From assembly GCA_000209815.1 (NCBI GenBank), contig FP929036.1:911287-975286 (forward strand): a stretch of 64,000 nucleotides of DNA, read 5' to 3'. A model generated the notes under the pieces. It was not told the origin of the DNA, did no database searches, and saw only the letters and a program-made list of their open reading frames with translations. Below are positions 38,858 to 47,959 of this stretch, in pieces; position 1 is the stretch's first letter; every line of letters starts with the position of its first letter. A program made the translations under genes and the position numbers. Origin of the DNA: Butyrivibrio fibrisolvens 16/4 (lineage in GTDB: Bacteria; Bacillota; Clostridia; Lachnospirales; Lachnospiraceae).

Positions 38858-39172
38858 ATGAATATTTCAGGAATTCGCCCATCAAACGGGTTTTACGAAA
38901 AGAATAGCAGAAAGATTGGTGGCCCAGAATCTTCATCACCTGTTGAGGAGACAAAGCCTGTAGAAGATATCGCCCCAGTCATAAATAACGATAGAGATGT
39001 TGCGGCTTCCCTTACTATTAGTGATGCTGGAAAGGCAGCAGCAAAAAATATCAAAAACGCTGTTATAAATATGGAAAAGGATACATCCATTCATCGTTAT
39101 CAGTATTTTGTTAAGGATAGACAAAATATTGCTTCATCAGATGATAAGGGATTGGAGAACTTCTCATTATAG
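38858..39172 (+). CDS. Small protein of unknown function, probably motility-linked
   Basis: 104 residues beginning MNISGIRPSNGFYEKNSRKI. The middle is acidic and Pro/Glu-rich; the C-terminal half is helical (ISDAGKAAAKNIKNAVINME, then HRYQYFVKD). There is no signal peptide or membrane segment. A sigma-28-type promoter 34 bases upstream points to the flagellar regulon. I recall similar MxISGIRPxxGFY starts in small Lachnospiraceae proteins near flagellar genes, but this is memory, not a search. A GGAGAATG ribosome site precedes the ATG, and a terminator follows. No function is proposed beyond a motility link. Confidence 0.75.
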   Translation: MNISGIRPSNGFYEKNSRKIGGPESSSPVEETKPVEDIAPVINNDRDVAASLTISDAGKAAAKNIKNAVINMEKDTSIHRYQYFVKDRQNIASSDDKGLENFSL

Positions 39173-39228
39173 AGGGCTTTGGGTGGGCCCAATAAGCGAC
39201 GCTCAAGATTACCAATTATTTAGATTTT

Positions 39229-39258
39229 AAGACTCAGGATTTCCTGGGTCTTTATTTT
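39229..39258 (+). terminator. Intrinsic terminator of the small gene
   Basis: AAGACTCAGG (39229-39238) pairs with CCTGGGTCTT (39243-39252), one mismatch, then a T-rich tract. Confidence 0.82.
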
Positions 39259-39339
39259 TGCACTTTTTTGGTCGTTTTTAATAGTCGAAAATGTCAAGTG
39301 GGAAATATTTTAGAGATTTGTGATGAAACTGTGAAAGAT

Positions 39340-39367
39340 ATTCTATTTACTTAAATCCTAATAGAAT
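39340..39367. other. AT-rich hairpin upstream of the giant gene
   Basis: ATTCTATT (39340-39347) and AATAGAAT (39360-39367) pair perfectly. About 25 bases further on is a CGGAATT/AATTCCG dyad. No convincing promoter is seen between 39260 and 39442. Confidence 0.4.
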
Positions 39368-39442
39368 TTAACATTTTTCTTGAGAATAAATTAGCGGAAT
39401 TGAATTCGTAATTCCGTATTATGAAGAGAATGGAGGAAAGGT

Positions 39443-42400
39443 ATGAAAGGGGTTAAAAACAGAGTAATGTCTGTGGCTCTCTGTTCAGCTATGGCTATGA
39501 CCACCATTGGCAGTGATGTAAGTATGATTGCTAATGCAGAAGGATTAGTGTCTGAAGCCGGTGAAGCTTCGGAAGAAGTAGCTGAAGAGAAAACTGAGCC
39601 TAAATCCGAGGAAGAATCCGAAACACCTGAGGATTCTAATGCTTCAGAAGAGACTGAAGAATCAGAGGAAACTGGTGAAACAGAGGATGCCCTAGAAGAG
39701 GCTTCAGATGAAGATGATGAAGCTGAGGAGTCTGCATTATTAAAATCAAATGAGGAAGAAGAGGAAGAAGACGAAAACGAAGTAAAGCTTATAGCTTCCT
39801 TTGATTTTGATGATGAAGAGTCTGGCTTTAAGGGCGCAGGCGCAAAGGCAATCAACCATGGGGTTAAGGTTGAGGATACTGATTTAATCAAAAATGTAGC
39901 ACATTTTGATGGAAAGGATGATTATCTTTCTGTAGAAAAGGAGAATGGGGATAGCCTCCTTTCAGGTGAGGAAGAGTTTACCATTTCTTATCTGCGCCAG
40001 ATAGATGGAGGTACAGGCTGGACATTCTATGCTGCGCCAAACACTGACAGACAAACATATAGATCAGAGAAGTACATTGGCGTGCTTGATTCAGGCTCTA
40101 GCAAATTAGTAGAAAGATATAATTCTGACAATCAGGACAGACCATCTCAGCTCACCGCAAAGGGCGGAACCAAAAAGTGGGAGATGGTTACAGTTGTAGT
40201 AGGAAAGAATGGCACATCAGTATTTGTAAATGGGGATAATATCGGCTCAAAGGCAGATTATACTCATGATATTGATGTTAAAAAGCTTTTGGGAGATTCA
40301 AGCATTCTACAGATTGGTAAGGCCAATTGGAATTCAGGGGAATTTTTCGAAGGATATATTGATGACTACAACATCTACAGCGGTGCTATGACAACTGAGC
40401 AGGTTAAGGAGCTTTACGAGCTTAAGAAGGGCAAGCTTGTAGAAAAGGTTGAGGTAATCGATGACGAGCTTCAGGCAGATTACGATGCTCTTGAGATTTA
40501 TAATTCATCAGATATCCGTGGTAATATCACACTTCCTAGTGAAGGGAAGTACGGTTCAAAGATTACATGGAAATCTGACAACACAGATGTAATTACTGAC
40601 AAGGCTTCATCTAATGATGGATATGCTGACACACCTGCAGGTGTTGTAAAGCGTGGCACATCTGATGAAAAGGTTAAACTTACTGCTACATTAAGCTTCG
40701 ATGGAAAGGAAAAGACAAAGGAGTTTGAGGTTACAGTAAAGGCTTTGAAGAAGCAGGAAAAGACTACAGATTATCTTTTTGCTTACTTTACAGGTAACAC
40801 AGTTAGTGGCGAGAATATTTATTTTGCCACATCTCAGGATGGCTTTAACTATGATGAGTTAAACGGTGGCGAGTATGTGCTTACATCTGAAAAAGGTGAG
40901 AAGGGCTTAAGAGACCCATATATCATGCGCAGTCATGAAGGCGACAAGTTCTACATGATAGCAACAGACCTTAGCATCGGCAGAAACGGTGACTGGGGAC
41001 GAGCACAGAATTCCGGCAGCCAGGCTATTATGGTTTGGGAATCAACAGATTTGATAAACTGGAGCAAGCAGAGAATGGTAACAATTACAGACAGTATTGA
41101 TGCTGGATGTACTTGGGCGCCAGAGGCATATTATGATGAAATTACTGGAGAATATGTAGTGTTCTGGGCATCAAAGATTGCTGATGACAACTACAGCTTG
41201 CAGAGAATTTACTACAGCAAAACAAGAGACTTTAACACATTTACAAAGCCTCAGGTTTGGATTGACAGAAAGACAGCATCTACTATCGATACAACAGTAA
41301 TTGCTGGAAATGATGGATATCTTTACAGAATTTCAAAGAACGAGGGTAACGCAACACTTGAGGATGGCACAAAGGTTACAGGCTCTACAGTTTATATGGA
41401 GCGTGCCAAGAGCTTATTTGGAACATGGACAAAGGTTGAGGCTCCATCCTTAGAAAAAATCGGTGGAGTTGAAGGTCCTACATCCTTCAAGCTAAATACA
41501 GATGATGCTGATGAGGATACCTGGTGCGTTCTTCTTGATCACTTTGGTGGAAAGGGCTATGCACCAGTTGTAACTACAGACCTTGCAAAGGGTGAGTTTA
41601 AGGCGCCAGCAAAATACAGCCTTCCAAAGGCACCAAGACATGGTACTGTTTTGAACATCACTTCAGATGAATACAAAGCACTTGTAGACCACTATGGAAT
41701 CAAGGAGCCTGAAGAGGACCCTACAGAAATCAAGGTTCCAGAGGATGTGCTTTACTTCATCGATTCAGGCGCAGATTCAAGCTCTAAGTACGATGAGATT
41801 AACAAAAAGCACAAGCTTTTAAATGATGCTCCAGACCAAATCTATGAAGAGGGCACATGGGGTATCGTAAACGAAGGCGAAACAAACGATGGCAGATACA
41901 ATTCTGATGCAGATGATGTGTATTCAGATGGCTGGTGGGCAAGAGGTGGCAAGAACTGCGAATACATCGTACCTCTTGCAAATGGCGAATACAAAGCAAC
42001 TGCTATCTACAATGAATGGTGGAGCGTAACAAGACCTATGAAGTTCTATGTTACCTACACAAATGATGAAGGTAAGCAGGTTAAGACAGAGGCAAAGAAG
42101 GTTACAGTTTCAGGCACCACTCCTAGAACAATGGTAACTCTCAGCTTCAAGGTAGAGGATGTTGCAAAATCTACAGAGGTTCATTTCATCACTGAAAAGG
42201 ATGGAAGCTCAGACCCAGTTATTTCAGGTCTTATGATTTCTGGAACAGCTCAGCCTGAAAGCACAAAAGAGGTAGATTACGACACAACTATCAAGCTTAC
42301 ACCATCTACCAACACAAGATTTAACGACACTGATGGAGACAGCTTTGGTGAGTTCCAGGGCTGGGGCACATCGCTTTGCTGGTGGGCAAACAGACTTGGA

Positions 42401-45400
42401 TATAGCGAAAAACTTACAAAGGAGGCTGCTAAGGCATTCTTCAGCGATGAGGGACTTAACCTTAACATCGGCAGATACAACGTAGGTGGTGGCGATGATC
42501 CAGATGAAAAGAATCATCCTAGCCATATCATCCGCTCTGATTCAGGTGTTCCTGGATATTGTGTGGATGTGACAAAGATGGATTTGGACAAGCATAACCT
42601 TAGCTACTACAAAGAGAAATTTGACAGGGCAGATAAAACCAGCGGATATGCATGGAATTACGATTGGTCGGCAGATCAAAATCAGCTGAATATTTTGATT
42701 GCAGCTGCAAAGGCATCAGGTGATGACTTCATTGCAGAGGCCTTCTCTAATTCACCACCATATTTCATGACAGTCAGTGGATGCTCTTCAGGAAACACAG
42801 ATGCAAACAAGGACAACCTGAGAGAGGATTGTGTAGAGGCATTTGCTTGCTACATGGCAGATGTAATCGAGCACATTAATAATGAAGAAAACGGTGTGAA
42901 GTTCCAGAGCACAACACCTATGAATGAGCCATACACCAACTACTGGCAGGCTAATTCTAACAAGCAGGAGGGTTGTCATTTCGACCTTGGAGAATCTCAG
43001 TCAAGAATCCTTGTGGCTCTTAACAAAGAACTTAAGAATAAGGGAATCGACATGATTATCTCTGCTTCTGACGAGACCTCTATCGACACTGCTATTGATT
43101 CTTACAAGGCACTTTCCGACGAGGCAAAGGATGTTGTTACTCGTATTGACACACATACCTACAGCGGCTCAAAGAGATCAGAGCTGGCAAAGACAGCAGC
43201 TGCAGGCAAGGAAAACCTTTGGATGTCAGAGGTTGACGGAGCATTCACTGGCGGACAAAGCGCAGGTGAAATGTCAGCAGCCATCGGTATGGGCGGAAGA
43301 ATTGCCACAGATATTAAGGGCTTGGATTGCACAGCCTGGATTATGTGGAATGCAGTAGATATGCACGTTGACAGCTCTAAGGCAGGTCAGGTTTGGGTAA
43401 AGAAGGGCTCTGACAACGATTACCTTTCAGCTTCTGATATGGAAAAGGCTTGGAAGTCTAGAACAGCAAATGGTTATTGGGGCGTTGCAGCAGCAGACCA
43501 TGACAATGAAAAGCTGATTCTTTCTAAGAAGTATTACGGCTTCGGCCAGTACACAAGATACATCAGACCAGGCATGACAATCATCGGAGCCAATGGCAGC
43601 ACACTTGCAGCTTACGACCCTAAGGAAGATAAGCTTGTAGTAGTTGCTATCAATTCAAACAAGAATGACAAAATGGCAAAGATTGATATGTCAGGCTTTG
43701 ATACTCTTACAAAGCAGACAAAAGTTACTGCAATTAGAACTAGCGGAAGTCTTGCTGATGGGGAAAACTGGGCAGATGTTTCTACTGAGGATTCAATCAC
43801 AGTAAGCAGTGAGGATGCAGCAGTTTACGCAAATCTTCTTGCTAATTCAATCACTACCTACATCATTGAGGGTGTTCATTACTCTGGAAAGGGCAGTGGT
43901 GAAGCTGGTGAGGATAAGCCAGTTATTGACCGTGATATGTCTAAGCTTGAGGAGATTGAGCTTACAAAGGATATGCTTTCTGGTTCTACACCATGGAACA
44001 ATGATAAGAATGCAGATGTAGATAAGACTATCGACGGAAACCTAAGCACATTCTTCGATGGATTAGAGGGTGGATATCTTACAGTTGATTTAGGTGAAGC
44101 TACTGAAATCAAGGCCTTCTCATTTGCTCCTAGAAAGGGCTATACATCAAGAATGCTTGGTGGCGCCTTCTACGGCTCTGTTGACGGCGAAAAGTATGTG
44201 ATGCTTCATGAGATATCTTCAACAGAGGCGCCAGAGGCAGATGTACTTACTACAGTATTTGCAGAGGAATTCGAAAAAACTGGCGGAAAGTACAGATACT
44301 TCAAATACGAGCCAGCAGATGGACAGTGCGCAAACATCGCTGAAATCAAGCTTTACAGAGCAAAGACTGAAAAAGAAATTACAACCTATTCATCATTTAG
44401 CGGTGCTAAGGGTGCAGTGTACACAGATACAAATGGCAACGTAATCCAGGCACATGGTGGCCAAATCCAGAAGCTTACAGTAGATGGCGTTACAAAATAC
44501 TACTGGATAGGTGAGGACAAGACAAATGATTACAGACCTTGCCCAGGTGTTCACCTCTACAGCTCAGAAGATTTATACAATTGGACAGACGAAGGATTAG
44601 TACTTCGTACAATGACTTCTGAAAGCGATTTCGACGATGAATACTTCAAGGCACTTTACGGTAGCAGAAATAACGGCGAGCTTTCAGAAAAGCAGAAGGC
44701 TATTTACACAGACCTTTGGGCAGGAAGTTCTAATGCAGGCTGCGTAATCGAGCGTCCAAAGATGCTTTACAACGAAAAGACTGGCAAGTATGTGTTGTTC
44801 TTCCACGCAGATGGAAACAGCCCATACTCTAGCGATTCATCATCTGATTATGCAAAGGCAAAGCTTGGCATTGCTGTTTCTGATACAGTAAATGGTCCAT
44901 ACAAGCTTCTTGGAACATATCTGCTTCATACAAACACAGGCTATGACAGCAGCTGGGATAATGAGAATGGTCATGTCCGTGATATGAACGTATTCAAGGA
45001 CGATGATGGAACAGCTTACGTTATGTACTCATCAGATGGAAATGCAAATATGTACATTGCAAAGCTCAATGATGATTACACAGGACTTGCTATGAGCGGT
45101 AAGGATGACAATGGCAATCCAGTAGGCGTAGAGGGAGTTGATTATACAGTCAACTTCGTAGGTGAAAGCCGTGAAGCACCTGCAATGTTCAAGAAGAACG
45201 ACAAGTACTATATGATTACATCTGGATGTACAGGATGGGCTCCTAATGCAGCTAAGTACGCAGTATCTGATTCAGTATTGGGTCCTTGGACATTAAAGGG
45301 CAATCCTTGCACGGATGAGGGAGCCGGAACAACCTACGATACACAAAGCACTTGTGTGGTGGATTTAGGTCAAGGCAGGTTTATGTATATGGGAGATCGT

Positions 45401-46780
45401 TGGGCAAATCCTGACAAGGGCTATCTCCTTCGAGATTCCAGATATGTATGGCTTCCAATCGAATTTACTTCCGACGGAGGAATTAAGATTGAGAAATATA
45501 GTAACTGGGATTTATCGATTTTTGATTCGCTTAAGGCGTATGATGTAGTGACAAAACTTCCTCAGGAGGCAGCTAGTGTTATAGAATTAAAGGAAGCACT
45601 TCCTAAGCAGATTGAAATCAGATATGAAGGCAGTGAGACTACAGAGCTTGTAGATGTAGTTTGGGAAGAGATTACAGCAGATGATTATGCCGTAGGAGGT
45701 GTGACTGTAAAGGGCACACTTGCTAATGGAAGAAGCATTACATTTACTGCTCAGGTTATAAATGACAAGCTTATCTACTTCTTTGATTGTGCAGCTACAC
45801 AGGATGGTGTTAATGATGTGGATGACAGCTTCTACAAGGCTATCAAGAATAAGGTGGGCAAGCAGCTTCTTAACGGTGAGCTTGACCAGGCTTATAGTAG
45901 TGATAACCACGCAGGATACGCAGGCAGTCTTACAGATGACATGGGTGTAAAGAATTCAAGCAATGATATCTGGGGACATGGCTTCTGGGCACGCGGCAAC
46001 AAGAATGTTGATTACAGCTTTGACCTCGAAGCAGGAAAATATGCAGCAGACCTTGGTTTTGCTGAGTGGTGGAACACAACACGTCAGCTTAGAATCACAG
46101 TATATGCAGATGGAGAGGAAATCAGTGTTAAGGACTTTACACTAAAGTCTAGCGACACTGCTAATCAGCAGACAGTACTCTTTGAGCTTGAAAAAGCTGC
46201 CACAGTTACAGTATCTGTTTCAAAGACTGGTTCTAGTGATGGCGTACTAAGCTGGATTGCTCTTATTAAGACAGATTTAACAAAGGCTGAGCCAACACCA
46301 ACTCCTGCACCTGCACCAAGACCATCAGCAGGTGGCCAGAGTGGCTCAGGTTCTTCATCAGGCGGCTCATCATCTGGAAGCTCTTCAGCTGGCACAGCTT
46401 CACAGGTAAGACCAACACCTACACCTACTCCAGAGGTTGTAGTAGCAGATGAACAGGTACCATTGGCAGGAGAAACAAAGCCAGCTACAAAGCCTTCTGC
46501 TGGAAACAAGCCAAAGAATAATGAGGCAACAGAGGAGGTTGTAGCAGAAGATGAGGTAGCTGAGGAGACAGAGGCTACTGAGACAGTAGAAGATACAGAG
46601 GCTACTGAAACAGAGCAGGCAGATTCAGACACACAGGAGATTGAAGACACTGAAACACCTACAACAGCAGTAGATGGAGGCTCTTCAAACCTTGGAAAGA
46701 TTGTTGCAGCAGTTCTTGCTGGAATCGCAGTTCTTGCAGCAGCTGTATACTCAATCTTCTTTAGAAAAAGAAAGCTCTAA
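39443..46780 (+). CDS. Giant surface-anchored multi-domain glycosidase (GH43, GH30, GH43_24-like)
   Basis: 2445 residues. Order: signal peptide (1-32); Glu/Ser/Thr-rich acidic linker (33-112); LamG-like sandwich (113-329); Ig-like (333-434); GH43 (442-752; RDPYIMRS, WAPEAYYD); binding module A (768-938; DGWWARGGKN); GH30 (950-1487; FQGWGTSLCWWANRLG, acid/base Glu1162 in PMNEPYTN, nucleophile Glu1263 in WMSEVDGAF); discoidin-like CBM32 (1505-1643); GH43 close to subfamily 24 (1650-2025; IQAHGGQIQKL, IERPKMLYNEKTGKYV, TSGCTGWAPNAAKYAV); Ig-like (2037-2108); module B (2110-2280), homologous to A; Pro/Gly/Ser linker; acidic linker; membrane helix with an RKRKL tail. Endo-beta-1,6-galactanase (GH30_5-like) plus exo-beta-1,3-galactanase (GH43_24) points to type II arabinogalactan. 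No LPXTG precedes the helix. Subfamily calls are from memory. Confidence 0.88.
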   Translation: MKGVKNRVMSVALCSAMAMTTIGSDVSMIANAEGLVSEAGEASEEVAEEKTEPKSEEESETPEDSNASEETEESEETGETEDALEEASDEDDEAEESALLKSNEEEEEEDENEVKLIASFDFDDEESGFKGAGAKAINHGVKVEDTDLIKNVAHFDGKDDYLSVEKENGDSLLSGEEEFTISYLRQIDGGTGWTFYAAPNTDRQTYRSEKYIGVLDSGSSKLVERYNSDNQDRPSQLTAKGGTKKWEMVTVVVGKNGTSVFVNGDNIGSKADYTHDIDVKKLLGDSSILQIGKANWNSGEFFEGYIDDYNIYSGAMTTEQVKELYELKKGKLVEKVEVIDDELQADYDALEIYNSSDIRGNITLPSEGKYGSKITWKSDNTDVITDKASSNDGYADTPAGVVKRGTSDEKVKLTATLSFDGKEKTKEFEVTVKALKKQEKTTDYLFAYFTGNTVSGENIYFATSQDGFNYDELNGGEYVLTSEKGEKGLRDPYIMRSHEGDKFYMIATDLSIGRNGDWGRAQNSGSQAIMVWESTDLINWSKQRMVTITDSIDAGCTWAPEAYYDEITGEYVVFWASKIADDNYSLQRIYYSKTRDFNTFTKPQVWIDRKTASTIDTTVIAGNDGYLYRISKNEGNATLEDGTKVTGSTVYMERAKSLFGTWTKVEAPSLEKIGGVEGPTSFKLNTDDADEDTWCVLLDHFGGKGYAPVVTTDLAKGEFKAPAKYSLPKAPRHGTVLNITSDEYKALVDHYGIKEPEEDPTEIKVPEDVLYFIDSGADSSSKYDEINKKHKLLNDAPDQIYEEGTWGIVNEGETNDGRYNSDADDVYSDGWWARGGKNCEYIVPLANGEYKATAIYNEWWSVTRPMKFYVTYTNDEGKQVKTEAKKVTVSGTTPRTMVTLSFKVEDVAKSTEVHFITEKDGSSDPVISGLMISGTAQPESTKEVDYDTTIKLTPSTNTRFNDTDGDSFGEFQGWGTSLCWWANRLGYSEKLTKEAAKAFFSDEGLNLNIGRYNVGGGDDPDEKNHPSHIIRSDSGVPGYCVDVTKMDLDKHNLSYYKEKFDRADKTSGYAWNYDWSADQNQLNILIAAAKASGDDFIAEAFSNSPPYFMTVSGCSSGNTDANKDNLREDCVEAFACYMADVIEHINNEENGVKFQSTTPMNEPYTNYWQANSNKQEGCHFDLGESQSRILVALNKELKNKGIDMIISASDETSIDTAIDSYKALSDEAKDVVTRIDTHTYSGSKRSELAKTAAAGKENLWMSEVDGAFTGGQSAGEMSAAIGMGGRIATDIKGLDCTAWIMWNAVDMHVDSSKAGQVWVKKGSDNDYLSASDMEKAWKSRTANGYWGVAAADHDNEKLILSKKYYGFGQYTRYIRPGMTIIGANGSTLAAYDPKEDKLVVVAINSNKNDKMAKIDMSGFDTLTKQTKVTAIRTSGSLADGENWADVSTEDSITVSSEDAAVYANLLANSITTYIIEGVHYSGKGSGEAGEDKPVIDRDMSKLEEIELTKDMLSGSTPWNNDKNADVDKTIDGNLSTFFDGLEGGYLTVDLGEATEIKAFSFAPRKGYTSRMLGGAFYGSVDGEKYVMLHEISSTEAPEADVLTTVFAEEFEKTGGKYRYFKYEPADGQCANIAEIKLYRAKTEKEITTYSSFSGAKGAVYTDTNGNVIQAHGGQIQKLTVDGVTKYYWIGEDKTNDYRPCPGVHLYSSEDLYNWTDEGLVLRTMTSESDFDDEYFKALYGSRNNGELSEKQKAIYTDLWAGSSNAGCVIERPKMLYNEKTGKYVLFFHADGNSPYSSDSSSDYAKAKLGIAVSDTVNGPYKLLGTYLLHTNTGYDSSWDNENGHVRDMNVFKDDDGTAYVMYSSDGNANMYIAKLNDDYTGLAMSGKDDNGNPVGVEGVDYTVNFVGESREAPAMFKKNDKYYMITSGCTGWAPNAAKYAVSDSVLGPWTLKGNPCTDEGAGTTYDTQSTCVVDLGQGRFMYMGDRWANPDKGYLLRDSRYVWLPIEFTSDGGIKIEKYSNWDLSIFDSLKAYDVVTKLPQEAASVIELKEALPKQIEIRYEGSETTELVDVVWEEITADDYAVGGVTVKGTLANGRSITFTAQVINDKLIYFFDCAATQDGVNDVDDSFYKAIKNKVGKQLLNGELDQAYSSDNHAGYAGSLTDDMGVKNSSNDIWGHGFWARGNKNVDYSFDLEAGKYAADLGFAEWWNTTRQLRITVYADGEEISVKDFTLKSSDTANQQTVLFELEKAATVTVSVSKTGSSDGVLSWIALIKTDLTKAEPTPTPAPAPRPSAGGQSGSGSSSGGSSSGSSSAGTASQVRPTPTPTPEVVVADEQVPLAGETKPATKPSAGNKPKNNEATEEVVAEDEVAEETEATETVEDTEATETEQADSDTQEIEDTETPTTAVDGGSSNLGKIVAAVLAGIAVLAAAVYSIFFRKRKL

Positions 46781-46801
46781 TTAGAGAGAAAATGCTATTT
46801 T

Positions 46802-46831
46802 AGGAGGGACAGTTTTATTGTCCCTCCTTTT
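46802..46831 (+). terminator. Intrinsic terminator of the giant gene
   Basis: AGGAGGGACA (46802-46811) pairs with TGTCCCTCCT (46819-46828), followed by a short T run. Confidence 0.9.
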
Positions 46832-46835
46832 GTGT

Positions 46836-46841
46836 TAAAAT
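46836..46841 (+). promoter_or_regulatory. -10-like element 7 bases before the yqeG start
   Basis: TAAAAT at 46836-46841 is followed by exactly 7 bases and then the A of the ATG at 46849. There is no Shine-Dalgarno between terminator and start, so the mRNA may be leaderless. Confidence 0.45.
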
Positions 46842-46848
46842 CGAGCCT

Positions 46849-47388
46849 ATGAGTAAAAGAAATTTATATCCAAAGGACTATGTAGATAGCACATACGCTA
46901 TCGATTTTAAAAAATTATATGAGCAGGGCTACAGAGGTGTAATCTTTGATGTAGATAATACGCTTGTGCCACACAATGCCCCAGCAGATGACAGAGCAAA
47001 GGCTCTTTTTAAGGAACTGCACGAAATAGGATTTCAGGCCCTTCTTTTATCAAACAATAAGGAGCCACGTGTGAAGACCTTTAAGGAGGCTGTGGAGTAC
47101 TGCACCTATATTTACAAGGCTAATAAGCCATCTGCAGCAGGCTACAAAAAGGCCATGGCACAGATGGGCACAGATGAGACCAACACCATCTTCGTAGGCG
47201 ACCAGATTCTCACAGATGTGTGGGGCGCCAATCGCGCAGGCATCCGCTCAGTTATGGTAAAGCCTGTATTAAAATGGAAGGAAGAACCACAAATCATTCT
47301 AAAGCGATTCTTGGAGGCTATCATTCTTCTTGGCTATAGGATTTACAAGAATTATGGAAAGGATATTAATAAAGTACCACTGAAATAA
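46849..47388 (+). CDS. YqeG-family HAD phosphatase
   Basis: 179 residues of the HAD-IIIA YqeG family. The catalytic motif I is GVIFDVDNTLVPH (nucleophile and general acid Asp), motif II is ALLLSNN, the Lys is in KANKPSAAGYKKAM, and motif IV is TIFVGDQILTDVWGANRAG. Family members are treated as phosphatidylglycerophosphatase-like or general phosphatases; the substrate here is unknown. There is no signal peptide. The start has no ribosome site, and no other in-frame ATG exists before the conserved LYPKDYVDS segment, so leaderless translation is likely. Confidence 0.87.
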   Translation: MSKRNLYPKDYVDSTYAIDFKKLYEQGYRGVIFDVDNTLVPHNAPADDRAKALFKELHEIGFQALLLSNNKEPRVKTFKEAVEYCTYIYKANKPSAAGYKKAMAQMGTDETNTIFVGDQILTDVWGANRAGIRSVMVKPVLKWKEEPQIILKRFLEAIILLGYRIYKNYGKDINKVPLK

Positions 47389-47414
47389 AACAATATTTAT
47401 GGAGGACATATAAA

Positions 47415-47861
47415 ATGAAAATCGTAATTGCAAATGATCATGCAGCAACAGATTTAAAGTTTGAGATTAAGGAGTATATTGAGAGCCTTGGACATGAGGT
47501 GATTAATATAGGTACAGATTCAAATGAAAGCTGTCATTATCCAGAGTACGGTGAGAAGGCTGCCAGAATGGTTGCAGCAGGAGAGGTCGATCTTGGTGTG
47601 CTTATCTGCGGAACAGGTGTAGGTATTTCACTTGCAGCAAATAAGGTAAAGGGAATCAGATGTGGAGTGTGCTCAGATACAGCCACAGCTCGTCTTATTC
47701 GTCAGCACAACAACGCTAATATGATTGCTTTTGGAGCAAGAATTGTTGGAAACGAACTTGCAAAGGATATTGTAAAAAGCTTCCTAGAAGCAGAGTTTGA
47801 GGGTGGCGGACGTCATCAGACAAGAATCGACATGATTTCGGCTATTGAAAATAAAAATTAG
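47415..47861 (+). CDS. rpiB: Ribose-5-phosphate isomerase B
   Basis: 148 residues of the RpiB/LacA/LacB family. It interconverts ribose 5-phosphate and ribulose 5-phosphate, needed to feed pentoses from xylan into the pentose phosphate pathway. Motifs: ANDHAATDLKFEIKEYIESLG, the active-site Cys in VLICGTGVGISLAANK, and NDxN-like HNNANMIAFGARIVG. GGAGG lies 9 bases upstream. It follows yqeG by 26 bases. Its last codons contain the promoter of the trigger factor gene. Confidence 0.93.
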   Translation: MKIVIANDHAATDLKFEIKEYIESLGHEVINIGTDSNESCHYPEYGEKAARMVAAGEVDLGVLICGTGVGISLAANKVKGIRCGVCSDTATARLIRQHNNANMIAFGARIVGNELAKDIVKSFLEAEFEGGGRHQTRIDMISAIENKN

Positions 47862-47873
47862 TTCTGCTATAAT
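47845..47873 (+). promoter_or_regulatory. Promoter of tig inside the end of rpiB
   Basis: TTGAAA (47845-47850), 17 bases, and a perfect TATAAT (47868-47873). The predicted leader of about 80 bases carries a GGCCC...GGGC stem. Confidence 0.78.
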
Positions 47874-47959
47874 TTTTTGGTCTATGTGAGATTCACGTAA
47901 ATAATTGGCCCGGTTCAAGGGCGTACCTGATATATATGTTAGAGGAGGAATATTAGTAA

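Noticed and set aside
39391..39891. 166-codon open frame on the - strand rich in Ser
   Set aside because: It mirrors the GAA/GAG-rich acidic linker of the giant protein; low complexity and no start signals.
47900..47945. tRNA-like GGTTCAA segment before tig
   Set aside because: No cloverleaf can be built; only a short GGCCC/GGGC stem is present.
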